Assembly: GCF_900129905.1 (NCBI RefSeq)
Contig: NZ_FQXG01000003.1
Span: 448,249 to 512,248, forward strand
Origin: Ferrimonas marina
GTDB taxonomy: Bacteria; Pseudomonadota; Gammaproteobacteria; Enterobacterales; Shewanellaceae
Reading direction: 5' to 3'
DNA length: 64,000 nucleotides
Part shown: positions 1 through 8,242 of the stretch, in pieces
Numbering within the stretch: the first letter of the stretch is position 1
How the letters are laid out: each line of letters begins with the position of its first letter
Notes under the pieces: generated by a model
What the model was told of the DNA's origin: nothing
The model's input: the letters and a program-made list of their open reading frames with translations, nothing else
Databases searched by the model: none
Position numbers and translations under genes: made by a program

Positions 1-581
1 GCCGGGCAGTTTCGGTTCACATGCTTTGCTATGACGTCCAGATGGCAATCCAGCGGCCTGCAACTGCAGGCTACTGTTTTGCCCGCAAGCTCCGACAAAG
101 CCCTGGCCTTAAGGTCAGGGCTTTGTAATAGATCCCTGTCCCAGTCATAACGGAAGCGCCGAATTGCTTCCTCTCGCGATCCCGCGCTCACCAGATCGTG
201 GGGGTTGCCCCAGGGGGTGCCTCGGCCCCCATAGCGATCGTATTTACCCTGGTTACGGTGGGCCACTCGCATCAGGCGGGTATCGATCTGCACCGTGGGA
301 AGATCCATTGTCAGTGCGTGTCTAAGCGCCTGATCTCCACGGCCATGGTTGTCAGTCACGATGATGGCTGAGCGGCAGGCGCCTAGGGCCTCCCTTGCGT
401 TACTTGAGTAGAAAGCGATAGAAACCAGGTTGGTTGGGAGGTGCTCAGAGAAGGCTTTTGGCCCGCATATGGTACAGCTTTCGCCGAGCTGACCTGCGTC
501 GGCCAGGACACGCAGCGCCTGGTGCAGGGCCTCAACGTTGTAGAACTCGCGCGGATACCAAAGCAATGTCGTGCTGCCCAC
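1..581 (-). CDS. DUF4326 domain protein (C-terminus beyond window)
   Basis: The gene runs off the left edge; 193 codons are visible. The C-terminal half carries the DUF4326 signature: GRGTPWGNP, then SREEAIRRFR, then a Cys/His cluster ACSCRPLDCHLD. This family is common in phages and plasmids and has no established biochemical role. The N-terminal part (SAIIVTDNHGRGDQ) looks like a small Rossmann-type nucleotide-binding fold, which is inference. The start is GTG at 581: an in-frame stop lies at 597-599, and GAGAGGAGG sits 8 nt upstream. No other in-frame start follows the stop. It is divergent from the next gene. Confidence 0.75.
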   Translation of the reverse strand, partial: MGSTTLLWYPREFYNVEALHQALRVLADAGQLGESCTICGPKAFSEHLPTNLVSIAFYSSNAREALGACRSAIIVTDNHGRGDQALRHALTMDLPTVQIDTRLMRVAHRNQGKYDRYGGRGTPWGNPHDLVSAGSREEAIRRFRYDWDRDLLQSPDLKARALSELAGKTVACSCRPLDCHLDVIAKHVNRNCP

Positions 582-602
582 GTCTGACGCCTCCTCTCAG
601 GG

Positions 603-611
603 GGTTAAAAT
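603..611 (+). promoter_or_regulatory. GTTAAAAT element
   Basis: An AT-rich octamer in a GC-rich setting, resembling the GGTAAAAT element seen before several other genes in the window. It lies between the divergent genes at 581 and 715, about 100 nt from the downstream start. No convincing -35 hexamer is visible. Confidence 0.2.
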
Positions 612-714
612 CGCCATTGAAATCAATTACAATCAATCCGTTAAATGCGCTCCCACACGTGGAGCCTGGTCGGGGTTACTGACCTTTGTAGTTGTACAGG
701 ACAGGGAGTTGTTG

Positions 715-1335
715 ATGTACGAGTTGAGCTTACCAGAGTTAGATCTGCTGCGTCGTAATGCCATCAAGGCAATCGGCTGCCGGCCGCCTTCTGAAGTGTC
801 TCAGGAGTTGTGTGGTCAGTTTGGTTGCAGCGCTGAAGAGGTGATGGCTCGTTTAGACAGCCTGGGTGTGACCGAAGGTGACAGCTGGGCGGAAAGCTTC
901 GAAGCCAAGCGCTGGTGTGAAATCGGTACCGCCCCCTCGCGTTTGGAAGTGCTTCGGCGACGGGCCCAGGCGAAACGTGCGGGATCAGCGCCTGGATCTA
1001 GCCTATCAAGGGGTGCGATCTCGAGACGGCGCACCGGCATGCCTTGGCAAAAAGAGGATTGCCGTTACCTGGTGGACCAGTGTGGGTTGGCTCTTCGTCG
1101 AGGGGAGCGGCCGTATGATGTTATTTCCAGGGCCTCCATCTATCTGGCGCGGGGTGAGTCTGGGGTGTTGCGGCAGTTGATGGGAATGGGACTGGTGACC
1201 AGCAAGGTCTTGTTGACGGTAGATGCTCTGTCAGCATGCAGGGCGAGTGATTGGTCCGAGCAGGCCAGTGCTAAGCTCCAGCAATACTACCAGCAACCAG
1301 CAGTGTTGCCGGTTGCTGGTGCAGGGGCGCCTTAG
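715..1335 (+). CDS. hypothetical protein, 206 aa
   Basis: I recognise no family. The first third (ELDLLRRNAIKAIG... SQELCGQFGCSAEEVMARLDSLGV) looks helical, with a helix-turn-helix flavour. The middle is Arg/Ser-rich and basic. The last third has short helices. No signal peptide or membrane segment is seen. ATG 715 was chosen because an AGGGAG ribosome site precedes it; the open frame extends upstream to 571, but that stretch overlaps the divergent gene. The stop overlaps the convergent gene's stop by 4 nt. Confidence 0.6.
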   Translation: MYELSLPELDLLRRNAIKAIGCRPPSEVSQELCGQFGCSAEEVMARLDSLGVTEGDSWAESFEAKRWCEIGTAPSRLEVLRRRAQAKRAGSAPGSSLSRGAISRRRTGMPWQKEDCRYLVDQCGLALRRGERPYDVISRASIYLARGESGVLRQLMGMGLVTSKVLLTVDALSACRASDWSEQASAKLQQYYQQPAVLPVAGAGAP

Positions 1336-1610
1336 TGCGGACCGTGGGCGGATTTGTCTAGGCTGGCCAACAGAGGTGGTAGCGCCGCCTGTTCTTCTGC
1401 GGTGAACTCCGCCAGCTGATTCTCTTGCAGGGCCTGGCGCAGAGTGAGTGCATCGACGTCAGACAGCACTAATTCGGTGCTCTGTGAGTCATCAGCAAGT
1501 CGGTTGATAAGGTCAGTCATGCGGCCTTTATCAAGCAAGCTGTATGAGTGGGCATTCATGGCCTGTGTCGCAGCTGCGGCCAAAATGCCGCGTTCCGTCG
1601 CGTTGAACAT
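1332..1610 (-). CDS. hypothetical protein, 92 aa
   Basis: A small, acidic, mostly helical protein with Ala/Leu/Gln-rich stretches (LTLRQALQENQLAEFTAEEQAALPPLL). No known motif, signal peptide or membrane segment. A GGAGTT-type site precedes the ATG. It ends tail to tail, overlapping the stop of the plus-strand gene. It may be cotranscribed with the membrane peptide gene just upstream (1690-1926). Function unknown. Confidence 0.55.
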   Translation of the reverse strand: MFNATERGILAAAATQAMNAHSYSLLDKGRMTDLINRLADDSQSTELVLSDVDALTLRQALQENQLAEFTAEEQAALPPLLASLDKSAHGPH

Positions 1611-1689
1611 CGTGTAACTCCTACTTCAAGACAACAAAAGCTCACCGGCGGAATGTCCGGTGAGCGTGGGTGGATCAGAATGCCAGGGT

Positions 1690-1926
1690 CTAGGCGAACC
1701 CGAATGCCCTGGCAACAATGCCGGCACCAAAGTATCCAGTAACGGCGATGATGCCCAGGATCACTTGGTTGGTGCAGCCGTGTAATTTGAGGTAGCGAGA
1801 CGCTGCAGCGCGATCTTCCTGAGTCGCGCTGGGGGTGGCTACTAGCCCACGGCTACTAGGGCCGTTGGGGCGCACGAGGATCCGTTGATCGTTGACTGCC
1901 TCGTGTACTTGTTCGATGAATCGCAT
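1690..1926 (-). CDS. small single-pass membrane protein, 78 aa
   Basis: About 45 polar residues are followed by a hydrophobic segment near residues 53-74 (VILGIIAVTGYFGAGIVARAFGF) at the extreme C-terminus, suggesting a tail-anchored inner-membrane peptide. The N-terminus (RFIEQVHEAVNDQRILVRP) is amphipathic. No family recognised. The promoter region upstream contains one of the nine TATAY-N4-RTATA repeats, so it is probably co-regulated with the other genes that carry this element. Confidence 0.55.
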   Translation of the reverse strand: MRFIEQVHEAVNDQRILVRPNGPSSRGLVATPSATQEDRAAASRYLKLHGCTNQVILGIIAVTGYFGAGIVARAFGFA

Positions 1927-1970
1927 ATTGATGATCGCTCCTGATCATTTAACACTCAACATCCTCACGA

Positions 1971-1984
1971 TATACGAAAATCTA
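1971..1984. promoter_or_regulatory. TATAC-N4-ATCTA inverted repeat (candidate operator)
   Basis: One of nine copies of a 14-bp imperfect palindrome with arms TATAC and ATCTA around GAAA. It lies 45 nt upstream of the minus-strand gene starting at 1926. On the minus strand a TTGATT box lies just upstream and TATATC overlaps the repeat, so it coincides with a possible promoter. This copy has one mismatch in the right arm. Confidence 0.45.
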
Positions 1985-2044
1985 TTTGCAATCAACTGCG
2001 ATCATAAATTCTTAATGCTTGGATCCTGACTCCGGCCGGGCCCC

Positions 2045-2905
2045 CTAGCCTTGCGCTAGATGCATCATTGCCTGCATGGCTGTGTTTCGCTGTTCTTCCA
2101 TCGACTGCATAGTGCTGGGGTGTTTGTTTCGAGCCAAAAAGTAGGTCGGATCGGTGTGGATGCACGCCTTGTCAAAGGCCAGGGTGCCCTGACTGGGCTT
2201 TAAGATGTGGGGCATCAGCGCCTCAATGAGTGGGGCGTCGGGTATGTCTTCCGGCAGGGTGCCGGATGCCAGTAGGTGCCTGGCTTCCTGGACCTTTCGA
2301 AAAATGACTGGTGGCAGGGAGGAGTTGTTGCCGTACATCATCTGCTCTTCATTGACCCAGGCGGGTAGGGTAAGTGCTGCAGGCAGATCTTTGCCGTGAA
2401 CGTCCGCCAGCATGCCGTTGCTGTCCCGGAACGCTTTGTGCCGCATGTTGAAGCTTGTGACCTGGTTGCTGTCGTCGTGGGCGTCGCTGGAGCTCCAGTA
2501 AAGATGGTGAGAGCAACCGTCCATGGGGAGCATCCCCGCCGCATCCTTTAGGTAGAAGGCCAGTAGATAGCGCTGCCGGCCCTCTCCGCTAAAACTCTGC
2601 CCCTCCCGGATAGCTACGAGTCCGCTGCGCCCAGTTGGGGTCGGGTCCTGCGGTGCTGGCCACTCTAGGGCATGCATGAGCACCCGGAGGTCCAGCAGTT
2701 CCAGCTCTGGGACTTCATCGAGCTTCTCTGGTTTGGGCACTGCGTTGGTATCGATCTGGATAAGGAGCCTGCCCTCACCGTCCGGTACCGCCCGAATGGG
2801 GTGGAACACCACGGTATCACTTCCAGGGAACCGGTGGTTGGTCATCAGGGTGCCGGTGCCTGCCAAATGGTCACCGTCGGCGCAGAGTAGAGTTTGGAGC
2901 AGCAT
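2045..2905 (-). CDS. hypothetical protein, 286 aa
   Basis: Unrecognised soluble protein. The N-terminal half looks beta-rich (FPGSDTVVFHPIRAVPDGEGRLLIQI). The middle has a His/Asp/Ser cluster (DGCSHHLYWSSSDAHDDSN), and the C-terminus is helical and Met/Gln-rich. No signal peptide or membrane segment. Expression is probably solitary, because the next gene is divergent. Upstream lies GTCAGTATATTCCTGAC, a weak relative of the element's recurrent TATA-type repeat. Confidence 0.6.
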   Translation of the reverse strand: MLLQTLLCADGDHLAGTGTLMTNHRFPGSDTVVFHPIRAVPDGEGRLLIQIDTNAVPKPEKLDEVPELELLDLRVLMHALEWPAPQDPTPTGRSGLVAIREGQSFSGEGRQRYLLAFYLKDAAGMLPMDGCSHHLYWSSSDAHDDSNQVTSFNMRHKAFRDSNGMLADVHGKDLPAALTLPAWVNEEQMMYGNNSSLPPVIFRKVQEARHLLASGTLPEDIPDAPLIEALMPHILKPSQGTLAFDKACIHTDPTYFLARNKHPSTMQSMEEQRNTAMQAMMHLAQG

Positions 2906-3000
2906 GTCTGAGGCCTCTAAAAGGTTTTCAGTCAGTATATTCCTGACACTCCGAACTCAAAAGGCCATTATTAATGCGCAATGGTTGGTGGAGTGGTGGT

Positions 3001-3008
3001 GGTAAAAT
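3001..3008 (+). promoter_or_regulatory. GGTAAAAT element
   Basis: This octamer lies directly before a GGAGG ribosome site and 12 nt before the ATG at 3021. If it were a -10 box, the transcript would begin at or after the ribosome site, so its role may not be that of a standard promoter. The same octamer precedes the genes at 17058, 44206 and 55928. Confidence 0.35.
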
Positions 3009-3020
3009 GGAGGAAAGCCG

Positions 3021-4181
3021 ATGAACTTTGGAAGAGTGATGTACAAACTCATTGTGGATTCCCCGTATGAGCCGGACGGGCTGACTGAGCAAACCTTTGC
3101 CTCTGTCCAGGAAATGGCAGACGCTTGGAGGGGCTCGTTAATAACAGGCTACTGTGATGGAACACAACTGCGCCCTGCGGACGATGAGTCAAGGAAGGCC
3201 ATGCGCGCTGCTGCGGATTTGATTGAGTACAGTTGCTACTACGATGAGGAGCGTTGCGGGGCCGTTGGTTTATCGAAGGAACAGTTCGTATCGCTTTATG
3301 GTGATAGGGCCAGAGACCACCGACCGGACAGTGAAAGCGATCCTCGGTTTGTGGACTTGGGTGATAGTGTGGGTCTATTGGTGAAGACCCATATTCCCAG
3401 AGAGCTGTATGAGGGTTCCATTGAGTGGCAGACGTACCATGTTGCTGGTGGTAATGTTGATTGGACGCCAATTGCCGTGAACAAAGGCCTGTATCCCTTG
3501 CTGTACCCTGGCTACAAAGAGAATGACCCGTCCTGCAAGCGAGAGATGGCCCGTACTGGCGTGACTATGGTGGGCAGCATTTGCCATGGTGCCCAAAATC
3601 ATGAATACGCTTTGGTGTGGGTTCGTAAGGACGTGGCTCAGGCTGTGGATCTCCAGAACCTATCTGACCTTGAGCGTCTGACTCCTCGCCCGGCTATCCG
3701 TACATCAGTAGATGAAAAGGATTATGGTTTAGAGCCCGAGCGATCTGTCATTTACTGGGTAACGCCAGTGGGTGAGTTCGCAGGCCCGGGGGAATTCAAT
3801 ACAGAGGCTTTCGCAGATGATCTGGAAGTCGGGGTGACGGGGTTCTGTAACTCTAAGGAAATGCCGCATAGTGGCTCGGTGTCGCGTCAGAGTCTGCCTT
3901 CAGCTCTGCATATGAAGGATGGTGCCGGTAATGAGGTTGGCTTCTATCGTGTTGACCGTGAGGTGCTGAATGCATTGGGTGCACTTGGTAACAGGGCCTA
4001 CATCAGTGGTGAGGATGGAGGTGTGAAAGAGGTTAACCGCGGAGACTGGTTCCAAGTAGAAAAGGCACGCTATGGCGGCTATTTTCACGCTTCTATCGTT
4101 CCTTGTGATGCGCCAGACCCAGCACTCTACAGAAAGCTAACCAAAGAAGAGGAACTCGGTGCCGACGGGATCCCCTTCTAA
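3021..4181 (+). CDS. hypothetical protein, 386 aa
   Basis: A large soluble protein with no family I recognise. It begins YKLIVDSPYEPDGLTEQTF, a beta-strand-like start, and has many aromatic and acidic residues throughout. Near the C-terminus, NRGDWFQVEKARYGGYFHASIVP looks like a beta-sheet. No signal peptide or membrane segment. ATG 3021 is favoured by GGAGGAAAG six bases upstream; ATG 3039 is an alternative. It converges with the gene ending at 4197, leaving 15 nt between them. Confidence 0.6.
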   Translation: MNFGRVMYKLIVDSPYEPDGLTEQTFASVQEMADAWRGSLITGYCDGTQLRPADDESRKAMRAAADLIEYSCYYDEERCGAVGLSKEQFVSLYGDRARDHRPDSESDPRFVDLGDSVGLLVKTHIPRELYEGSIEWQTYHVAGGNVDWTPIAVNKGLYPLLYPGYKENDPSCKREMARTGVTMVGSICHGAQNHEYALVWVRKDVAQAVDLQNLSDLERLTPRPAIRTSVDEKDYGLEPERSVIYWVTPVGEFAGPGEFNTEAFADDLEVGVTGFCNSKEMPHSGSVSRQSLPSALHMKDGAGNEVGFYRVDREVLNALGALGNRAYISGEDGGVKEVNRGDWFQVEKARYGGYFHASIVPCDAPDPALYRKLTKEEELGADGIPF

Positions 4182-4196
4182 AAGAGAGTTCCTGGT

Positions 4197-4721
4197 CTAC
4201 AGCGTTTGTCTCAGGCGCTGTAGGCCTTTTTCTTTGTGCAGTCGTATGGCTTGGTCATCGAACAGGTAGTGAAGCCTGGTGCACATCACCTGGCATTCCA
4301 CCAGGGCGTTAATCACCATGGAAAGAGTCCCGCTTTGCTGGTTCTGGTACCGGTTCAACGCGTAGATCAGCCCGCCAGCATCGCCCATGGTCTTGATGAT
4401 CTGTCTTTCTGCGCCCCAAAGGTGGATAGCTGCCAGGTGAACCCCTTCGACCTCTGCCATCTGGCCTAGTTTGCTATTGAGCGCTGCCATGCGTCGCTCA
4501 AGTTGCTTCTGCACTGCCTCCGGGCCTGCTAGTGCTTTGAGCTGTTCCATAGCGAGTTCGGCCTCAGCGATGGCGGCTGATGGGTCAGCAGCGGGTTTAG
4601 CGTGGTCGAGGTGTTGGTAAAGAATGGGAATGAGTGCTCCCAAGGTGCCCATAGCGGAGTGGATAACCTGGTTGCTGCCCAGTTTAGACACCAGGGCCTG
4701 GTGCAGTTCACTTAAATCCAT
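4197..4721 (-). CDS. hypothetical helical protein, 174 aa
   Basis: Almost wholly alpha-helical, with a central coiled-coil-like stretch (AIAEAELAMEQLKAL... VQKQLERRMAALNSKLGQM). No signal peptide. The segment LIYALNRYQN resembles VLYALNRYRD near the end of the next upstream minus-strand protein (DUF6884), which may be chance or a shared module. Probably the last gene of a three-gene minus-strand operon starting at 5952. Function unknown. Confidence 0.55.
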   Translation of the reverse strand: MDLSELHQALVSKLGSNQVIHSAMGTLGALIPILYQHLDHAKPAADPSAAIAEAELAMEQLKALAGPEAVQKQLERRMAALNSKLGQMAEVEGVHLAAIHLWGAERQIIKTMGDAGGLIYALNRYQNQQSGTLSMVINALVECQVMCTRLHYLFDDQAIRLHKEKGLQRLRQTL

Positions 4722-4744
4722 GGTTCAGCCGGTACTGTTTCTGT

Positions 4745-5602
4745 CTACGATAACACTGCGGCTGCTTGGTTGGCTGAAGAGAACGGTGCGTCATCACATG
4801 CCGCCACCATCTCATCGCGATACCGGTTCAGGGCATAAAGGACTCTAAGGTTGGAAATAACCACGTTCTTCTTCCCGCGCAGGAGGTAGAACAGCTTTTG
4901 CAGGTTCGGGTCCACAGCATTTACGCGATGCCATTCGTAGTCGGTGATGGCCTGGGCCAGGGACTTTTCGAAACGGACAATGCCGTCGGTAGCCTCTTTG
5001 GCGGCCTCGGCGGGGTGGCGCCGGACTCTGCCCTGGGTTACCAGTGGCGGGGCGGGTAGGCGGCAACTGCGAAAGGTCGGGGACTGGTACATGGTCTCCG
5101 TGACGTCGTGCTGCAGAGTGGCGGCAGGTTGAAAGCTCTTCCGCACCATCTCGATACTGGTATGGACGGCAGCCTGGAATTCGAGGCTTTGGCAATGCCA
5201 GTCGGTCATTTGCATCATTTCGCCGAGCTGCAAGCCCGCCAGCGGGGTTTTCACGTCATAGCCGTGGTTGCGAAGCAGGGGCGCCAGGTGTTGGTAGTAG
5301 CGGCGCCCAGTATAGAAATGGACCTCAGTTCGACGTGGGTGGTGATCCACGAACTGTTTCAGGCACAGATGTGCCCAGGCCTCTTGTTCTGCCGGAGTGA
5401 GATCTGCCATGGTGGTGTCATAAGGGGCAGTTTCCTGGTCAGGCAACAGGATCCCGTGTTTGGCGCTGGCGATACGCAAAGCCCATAACTTGGTTCTGGC
5501 CAGGCGCCGGGTCTTCTTAAACAATGCCCCTTGGTAGAGCTCGCATGCCGGAGACGGCATGTCGAGCTTGGACTTTGAGCACCCAGCGATAATAATCGTC
5601 AT
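4745..5602 (-). CDS. DUF6884 domain protein, 285 aa
   Basis: The N-terminal ~130 residues match the DUF6884 pattern: IIIAGCSKSKL, ACELYQGALF, then WALRIASAKHGILLPDQ with YDTTM. This family is found in phages and mobile elements and is usually described as uncharacterised. The C-terminal ~150 residues are helical and basic with no known motif. ATG 5602 was chosen because it overlaps the stop of the upstream gene (TGATG), implying coupled translation, and places the conserved strand at residue 2. A longer in-frame extension to 5635 would only overlap the upstream gene. Confidence 0.65.
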   Translation of the reverse strand: MTIIIAGCSKSKLDMPSPACELYQGALFKKTRRLARTKLWALRIASAKHGILLPDQETAPYDTTMADLTPAEQEAWAHLCLKQFVDHHPRRTEVHFYTGRRYYQHLAPLLRNHGYDVKTPLAGLQLGEMMQMTDWHCQSLEFQAAVHTSIEMVRKSFQPAATLQHDVTETMYQSPTFRSCRLPAPPLVTQGRVRRHPAEAAKEATDGIVRFEKSLAQAITDYEWHRVNAVDPNLQKLFYLLRGKKNVVISNLRVLYALNRYRDEMVAACDDAPFSSANQAAAVLS

Positions 5603-5952
5603 CAGGAGCTTTGAACCTTCAGTGCTTGCGACCAATATTCAGTAGTGAGCAGTCCCTCGATGAGTGGCAATTGGATGTCGTACTTTTGGGCGACATCCCG
5701 AAGGAAGCCCGGGACAAACTCAACGTGCGAAACGCGTACCTCTGAGTCAGGGCACTCTTTAAGCCGATAATTCACCAGGTTTCGGGTTGCACGGAGATCT
5801 GCAGTCTGGCCACGGTAGGTTTCCAGCCATTGGCGCTGGGTTTCATGACAGCGCCATCGGTCCTGCAGAAACAGGTTTAGGGACGCGTAAAGTTCCGCAC
5901 CATCTTGCTTGTTGCGGTACATGGTAGTGATGAACTGCAGATAACTGGTCAT
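5602..5952 (-). CDS. hypothetical protein, 116 aa
   Basis: A small soluble, mostly helical protein with no recognised motif (LNLFLQDRWRCHETQRQWLETYRGQ). It is the first gene of an apparent minus-strand operon and is translationally coupled to the DUF6884 gene. It has one of the clearest promoters in the window (5981-6008), with the recurrent TATAC palindrome in the spacer. It is therefore probably under the element-wide regulator proposed here. Confidence 0.55.
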   Translation of the reverse strand: MTSYLQFITTMYRNKQDGAELYASLNLFLQDRWRCHETQRQWLETYRGQTADLRATRNLVNYRLKECPDSEVRVSHVEFVPGFLRDVAQKYDIQLPLIEGLLTTEYWSQALKVQSS

Positions 5953-5980
5953 GGGATGTCCTTATCGAGTGACTAAGTTC

Positions 5981-6008
5981 ATTTTACTATACAAAAGTAT
6001 ATTTTCAA
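5981..6008 (-). promoter_or_regulatory. sigma-70-like promoter with perfect TATAC-AAAA-GTATA operator in the spacer
   Basis: Read on the minus strand: TTGAAA (6003-6008), a 16-bp spacer, then TAAAAT (5981-5986), about 30 nt before the start at 5952. The 14-bp repeat at 5988-6001 has perfect 5-bp arms and fills the spacer between -35 and -10, where a repressor would block polymerase. The divergent gene at 6024 could be affected too. Confidence 0.6.
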
Positions 6009-6023
6009 GTCTTTGTTGGGGCA

Positions 6024-6878
6024 ATGTGGTTTATGGGTATACATGGGCTGGTAGCCCGGGCTCGCCGGGCAGTTAAGCGGTTAAGAAAAGGCCGTACCTT
6101 GGATGTGGCGCCGACGCTAAAAGGGGCTTCGGGTCCTATGCTGGTGCACTCCAAAATCGACAGGGACTCTCAGGACGTGCTGTTGAGCGTGTTCGGACCG
6201 GTGCTCGCAAACAGCCCTGGGGTGTGGTTTGCCGATGAGGAGACCATCGAGCCGCTGAAAAAACGCCTTGGTGAATACTGTGGCGACCCATCTCGGCTTC
6301 GGTTGGTGAAGCTCAAGGGGATGGGTGATTACAAGGGCGTGGTGAATTCCATGGGCATGGCTGGTGGCCTGCTGTCACACCTAAGGCTGGGTGATGTGGT
6401 CTTGATTGAGGTGTCTCAAACCGCCGTGGAGCGGGGGTTGGTGGATAAGTTGCTGCACCTCATGGCCACCTGCTTCTTGGATGATCGTGAGCTGTTTGTT
6501 GCGCAGGGGCCAAGCCCAGTGGTGAAAGCGCCGGTGATCCTTGGCTACACCGGCAGTGCGCTCGCAAAGGAAATCCACACCAAGGCCAAGCTCATAGCCG
6601 CAGCCGGCGGGATTTTGGTTGCGGCTAGTGATGCCTCGGCTAAGGTCCCCCGCCTGTTTCAGCGCTCAGGCATCGCCAGAGAGCATTGCCGGCAGTTCAG
6701 CCTTAACCTGGTACTGACCAGCGAGTATTGCGGGATGAAGCCGGGGGGCGGTATCGATCCGGATCGCCACTCACCGAAGCTGGTTGGGGCGATGCTACTG
6801 CAGGGCCAGGAACGGCCAGAGCGTTATGCCGTTGTATTCGGTGCCAAGGGCGAAGATTTCATTTCAAAGGCGGGGTAG
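6024..6878 (+). CDS. hypothetical protein, 284 aa
   Basis: Unrecognised. A short basic N-terminus (ARARRAVKRLRKGR) is followed by an alternating strand/helix pattern (DVVLIEVSQTAVERG, APVILGYTGSALAKEI, AAGGILVAASDASAKVP) suggesting a Rossmann-like alpha/beta fold. No P-loop is visible. ATG 6033 (MGIHG) is an alternative start. It is the first of a string of closely spaced plus-strand genes running to 8240, probably one operon. The shared intergenic region with the divergent gene holds the TATAC palindrome. Confidence 0.6.
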   Translation: MWFMGIHGLVARARRAVKRLRKGRTLDVAPTLKGASGPMLVHSKIDRDSQDVLLSVFGPVLANSPGVWFADEETIEPLKKRLGEYCGDPSRLRLVKLKGMGDYKGVVNSMGMAGGLLSHLRLGDVVLIEVSQTAVERGLVDKLLHLMATCFLDDRELFVAQGPSPVVKAPVILGYTGSALAKEIHTKAKLIAAAGGILVAASDASAKVPRLFQRSGIAREHCRQFSLNLVLTSEYCGMKPGGGIDPDRHSPKLVGAMLLQGQERPERYAVVFGAKGEDFISKAG

Positions 6879-6884
6879 GTTGCA

Positions 6885-7133
6885 ATGCGGATTGATGATC
6901 AGGATGTTCTGGAGCTGGCTCAGGCCTGCCATTTGGTGGCCCCGGAGAGTGACGGTGGCTCCGGCGCCGGCTTTTCAAGGGTTAATGCGTTCGGCCAGGC
7001 CTGTGGCGGAGTAGCGGTCCAGCTTTTTGCGGCCGGTTTGTTGGATGCTCTCGACCAAGATGGCAATCCGCTGCTCGACACTGAGCAGAAGCGGTTGGTC
7101 GCTGACGTAGCGGAGCAGTGGGGGCAACGTTGA
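6885..7133 (+). CDS. hypothetical protein, 82 aa
   Basis: A small acidic soluble protein starting 6 nt after the preceding stop, with AGGTT before the ATG. It has a Gly/Ser/Ala-rich middle (SDGGSGAGFSRVNAFGQACGGVAVQLF) and a helical C-terminus. No known motif. Spacing suggests cotranscription with its neighbours on both sides. Confidence 0.5.
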   Translation: MRIDDQDVLELAQACHLVAPESDGGSGAGFSRVNAFGQACGGVAVQLFAAGLLDALDQDGNPLLDTEQKRLVADVAEQWGQR

Positions 7134-7138
7134 AAGGC

Positions 7139-7441
7139 ATGAGTTCTCGCTGTATTGCTGGACTGTGGACGGTCGTATTGGTGACCGGGTTGGCTGGCTG
7201 TGTGCTGGCCAACCGGATCTACTATCCAGACGTTGATAAGCCACACCCTGACCGCTGCGAAGTGATCGTGGCGGAGTGCTGTGGCGCAGCACAGTATGAG
7301 GCACTGCACAGTGGTGCGGGTTTCACGGAAGCACAGCACCAATGCATGGTGGAGAGTTGGCGCAGGCTTGGCCTGGGCCAGTTTGAGGACTCTGGTTGCC
7401 ACCTGCGCATGATGGAAAAGGCCGGAGGTGCAGATGAGTAA
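7139..7441 (+). CDS. small lipoprotein, 100 aa
   Basis: The N-terminus is a lipoprotein signal peptide: a short basic start, a hydrophobic core and the lipobox LAGC around residues 17-20. The mature part is about 80 residues with several Cys (CEVIVAECCG, HQCMVESW, SGCHLRM), suggesting disulphides. It is expected at the periplasmic face of a membrane. ATG 7139 is preferred over GTG 7118, which overlaps the previous gene and would put extra polar residues before the signal peptide. It overlaps the next gene by 8 nt. Family unknown. Confidence 0.6.
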   Translation: MSSRCIAGLWTVVLVTGLAGCVLANRIYYPDVDKPHPDRCEVIVAECCGAAQYEALHSGAGFTEAQHQCMVESWRRLGLGQFEDSGCHLRMMEKAGGADE

Positions 7442-7931
7442 CGAACCGGGTGTCGTCGGCAAATTGTGGGCTAAGACCTGGGTTCAAGTGGTAATCGTCT
7501 ATGGTCTGTTGTTCGCTGTTGGGTATGCCTACAGTGAGTTGCGCGATGAGCGGCTTAACAGCCGATTTAACGAGTACAAGGTCGCCGTGCAGGGCTTAGC
7601 CGAGTATGAAGTGAGCCTGGCCCTTGAAGGCATTGAGGGGGCTTTTGAGTGGGAGGCGCTGCATGCGCAGGCATGGCTTGAAGAGTGTCTCTGGGGAAGC
7701 TTCCGTCGTCAGATCGAGTCAGAGCCTGACGCGTTAATGTCCATCATCCGCGACCGGGAGCAGACGGAGCATGATTTGCTTGCTCCTCATGTCGCAGGGT
7801 TTCTTGGCCGGTGTGTGGATGATTACGTGCAAGAACCGACGGTCTCGTTGCCAGAATCTGAACGGCGCTACCGGTTGATGAGCAGCCACACCTTCCCGGA
7901 CGGGGTAGTGCTGAAATTCCTTACCAAATGA
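7434..7931 (+). CDS. single-pass membrane protein, 165 aa
   Basis: One membrane segment near residues 17-34 (VQVVIVYGLLFAVGYAYS) is followed by a helical extracytoplasmic domain with two Cys (LEECLWG, FLGRCVDDY). ATG 7434 was chosen because GGAGG lies 6 nt upstream; GTG 7428 overlaps that site. It overlaps the lipoprotein gene by 8 nt, so the two are probably translationally coupled and may act together in the envelope. No known family. Confidence 0.55.
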   Translation: MSNEPGVVGKLWAKTWVQVVIVYGLLFAVGYAYSELRDERLNSRFNEYKVAVQGLAEYEVSLALEGIEGAFEWEALHAQAWLEECLWGSFRRQIESEPDALMSIIRDREQTEHDLLAPHVAGFLGRCVDDYVQEPTVSLPESERRYRLMSSHTFPDGVVLKFLTK

Positions 7932-7979
7932 CATTGGCCTCTGATAGCCTGTCTTGAGTTGAGCCTGGAGTAAAACACA

Positions 7980-8240
7980 ATGCGCTTACTGTGCTTGGAC
8001 CGAGAGACTGGGGTACATGGGGGAGCTTTCGCCTCAGAGATGGAAGCAGGGGCCATGGCCGAGTTTCTCGTTGGCCTATGGCCTGGCTCTGCCTTTGAGG
8101 TGGTTGAGATCAGCACCAGTGATCATAGCTACCTCCTGTACACCGATGACATTGCACAAGACCGGCTTAAGGCGGCGTACGGGGTGTCAGATCCCGCAGC
8201 CGCGGCCGAGGGCATCCCTGTATCAGAGCAGGGGGAATAG
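7980..8240 (+). CDS. hypothetical protein, 86 aa
   Basis: A small acidic soluble protein with a GGAG-type site and GTAAAAC upstream of the ATG. The C-terminus is Ala-rich (SDPAAAAEGIPVSEQGE). No motif recognised. It ends 2 nt before the stop of the convergent minus-strand gene. Confidence 0.5.
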   Translation: MRLLCLDRETGVHGGAFASEMEAGAMAEFLVGLWPGSAFEVVEISTSDHSYLLYTDDIAQDRLKAAYGVSDPAAAAEGIPVSEQGE

Positions 8241-8242
8241 CC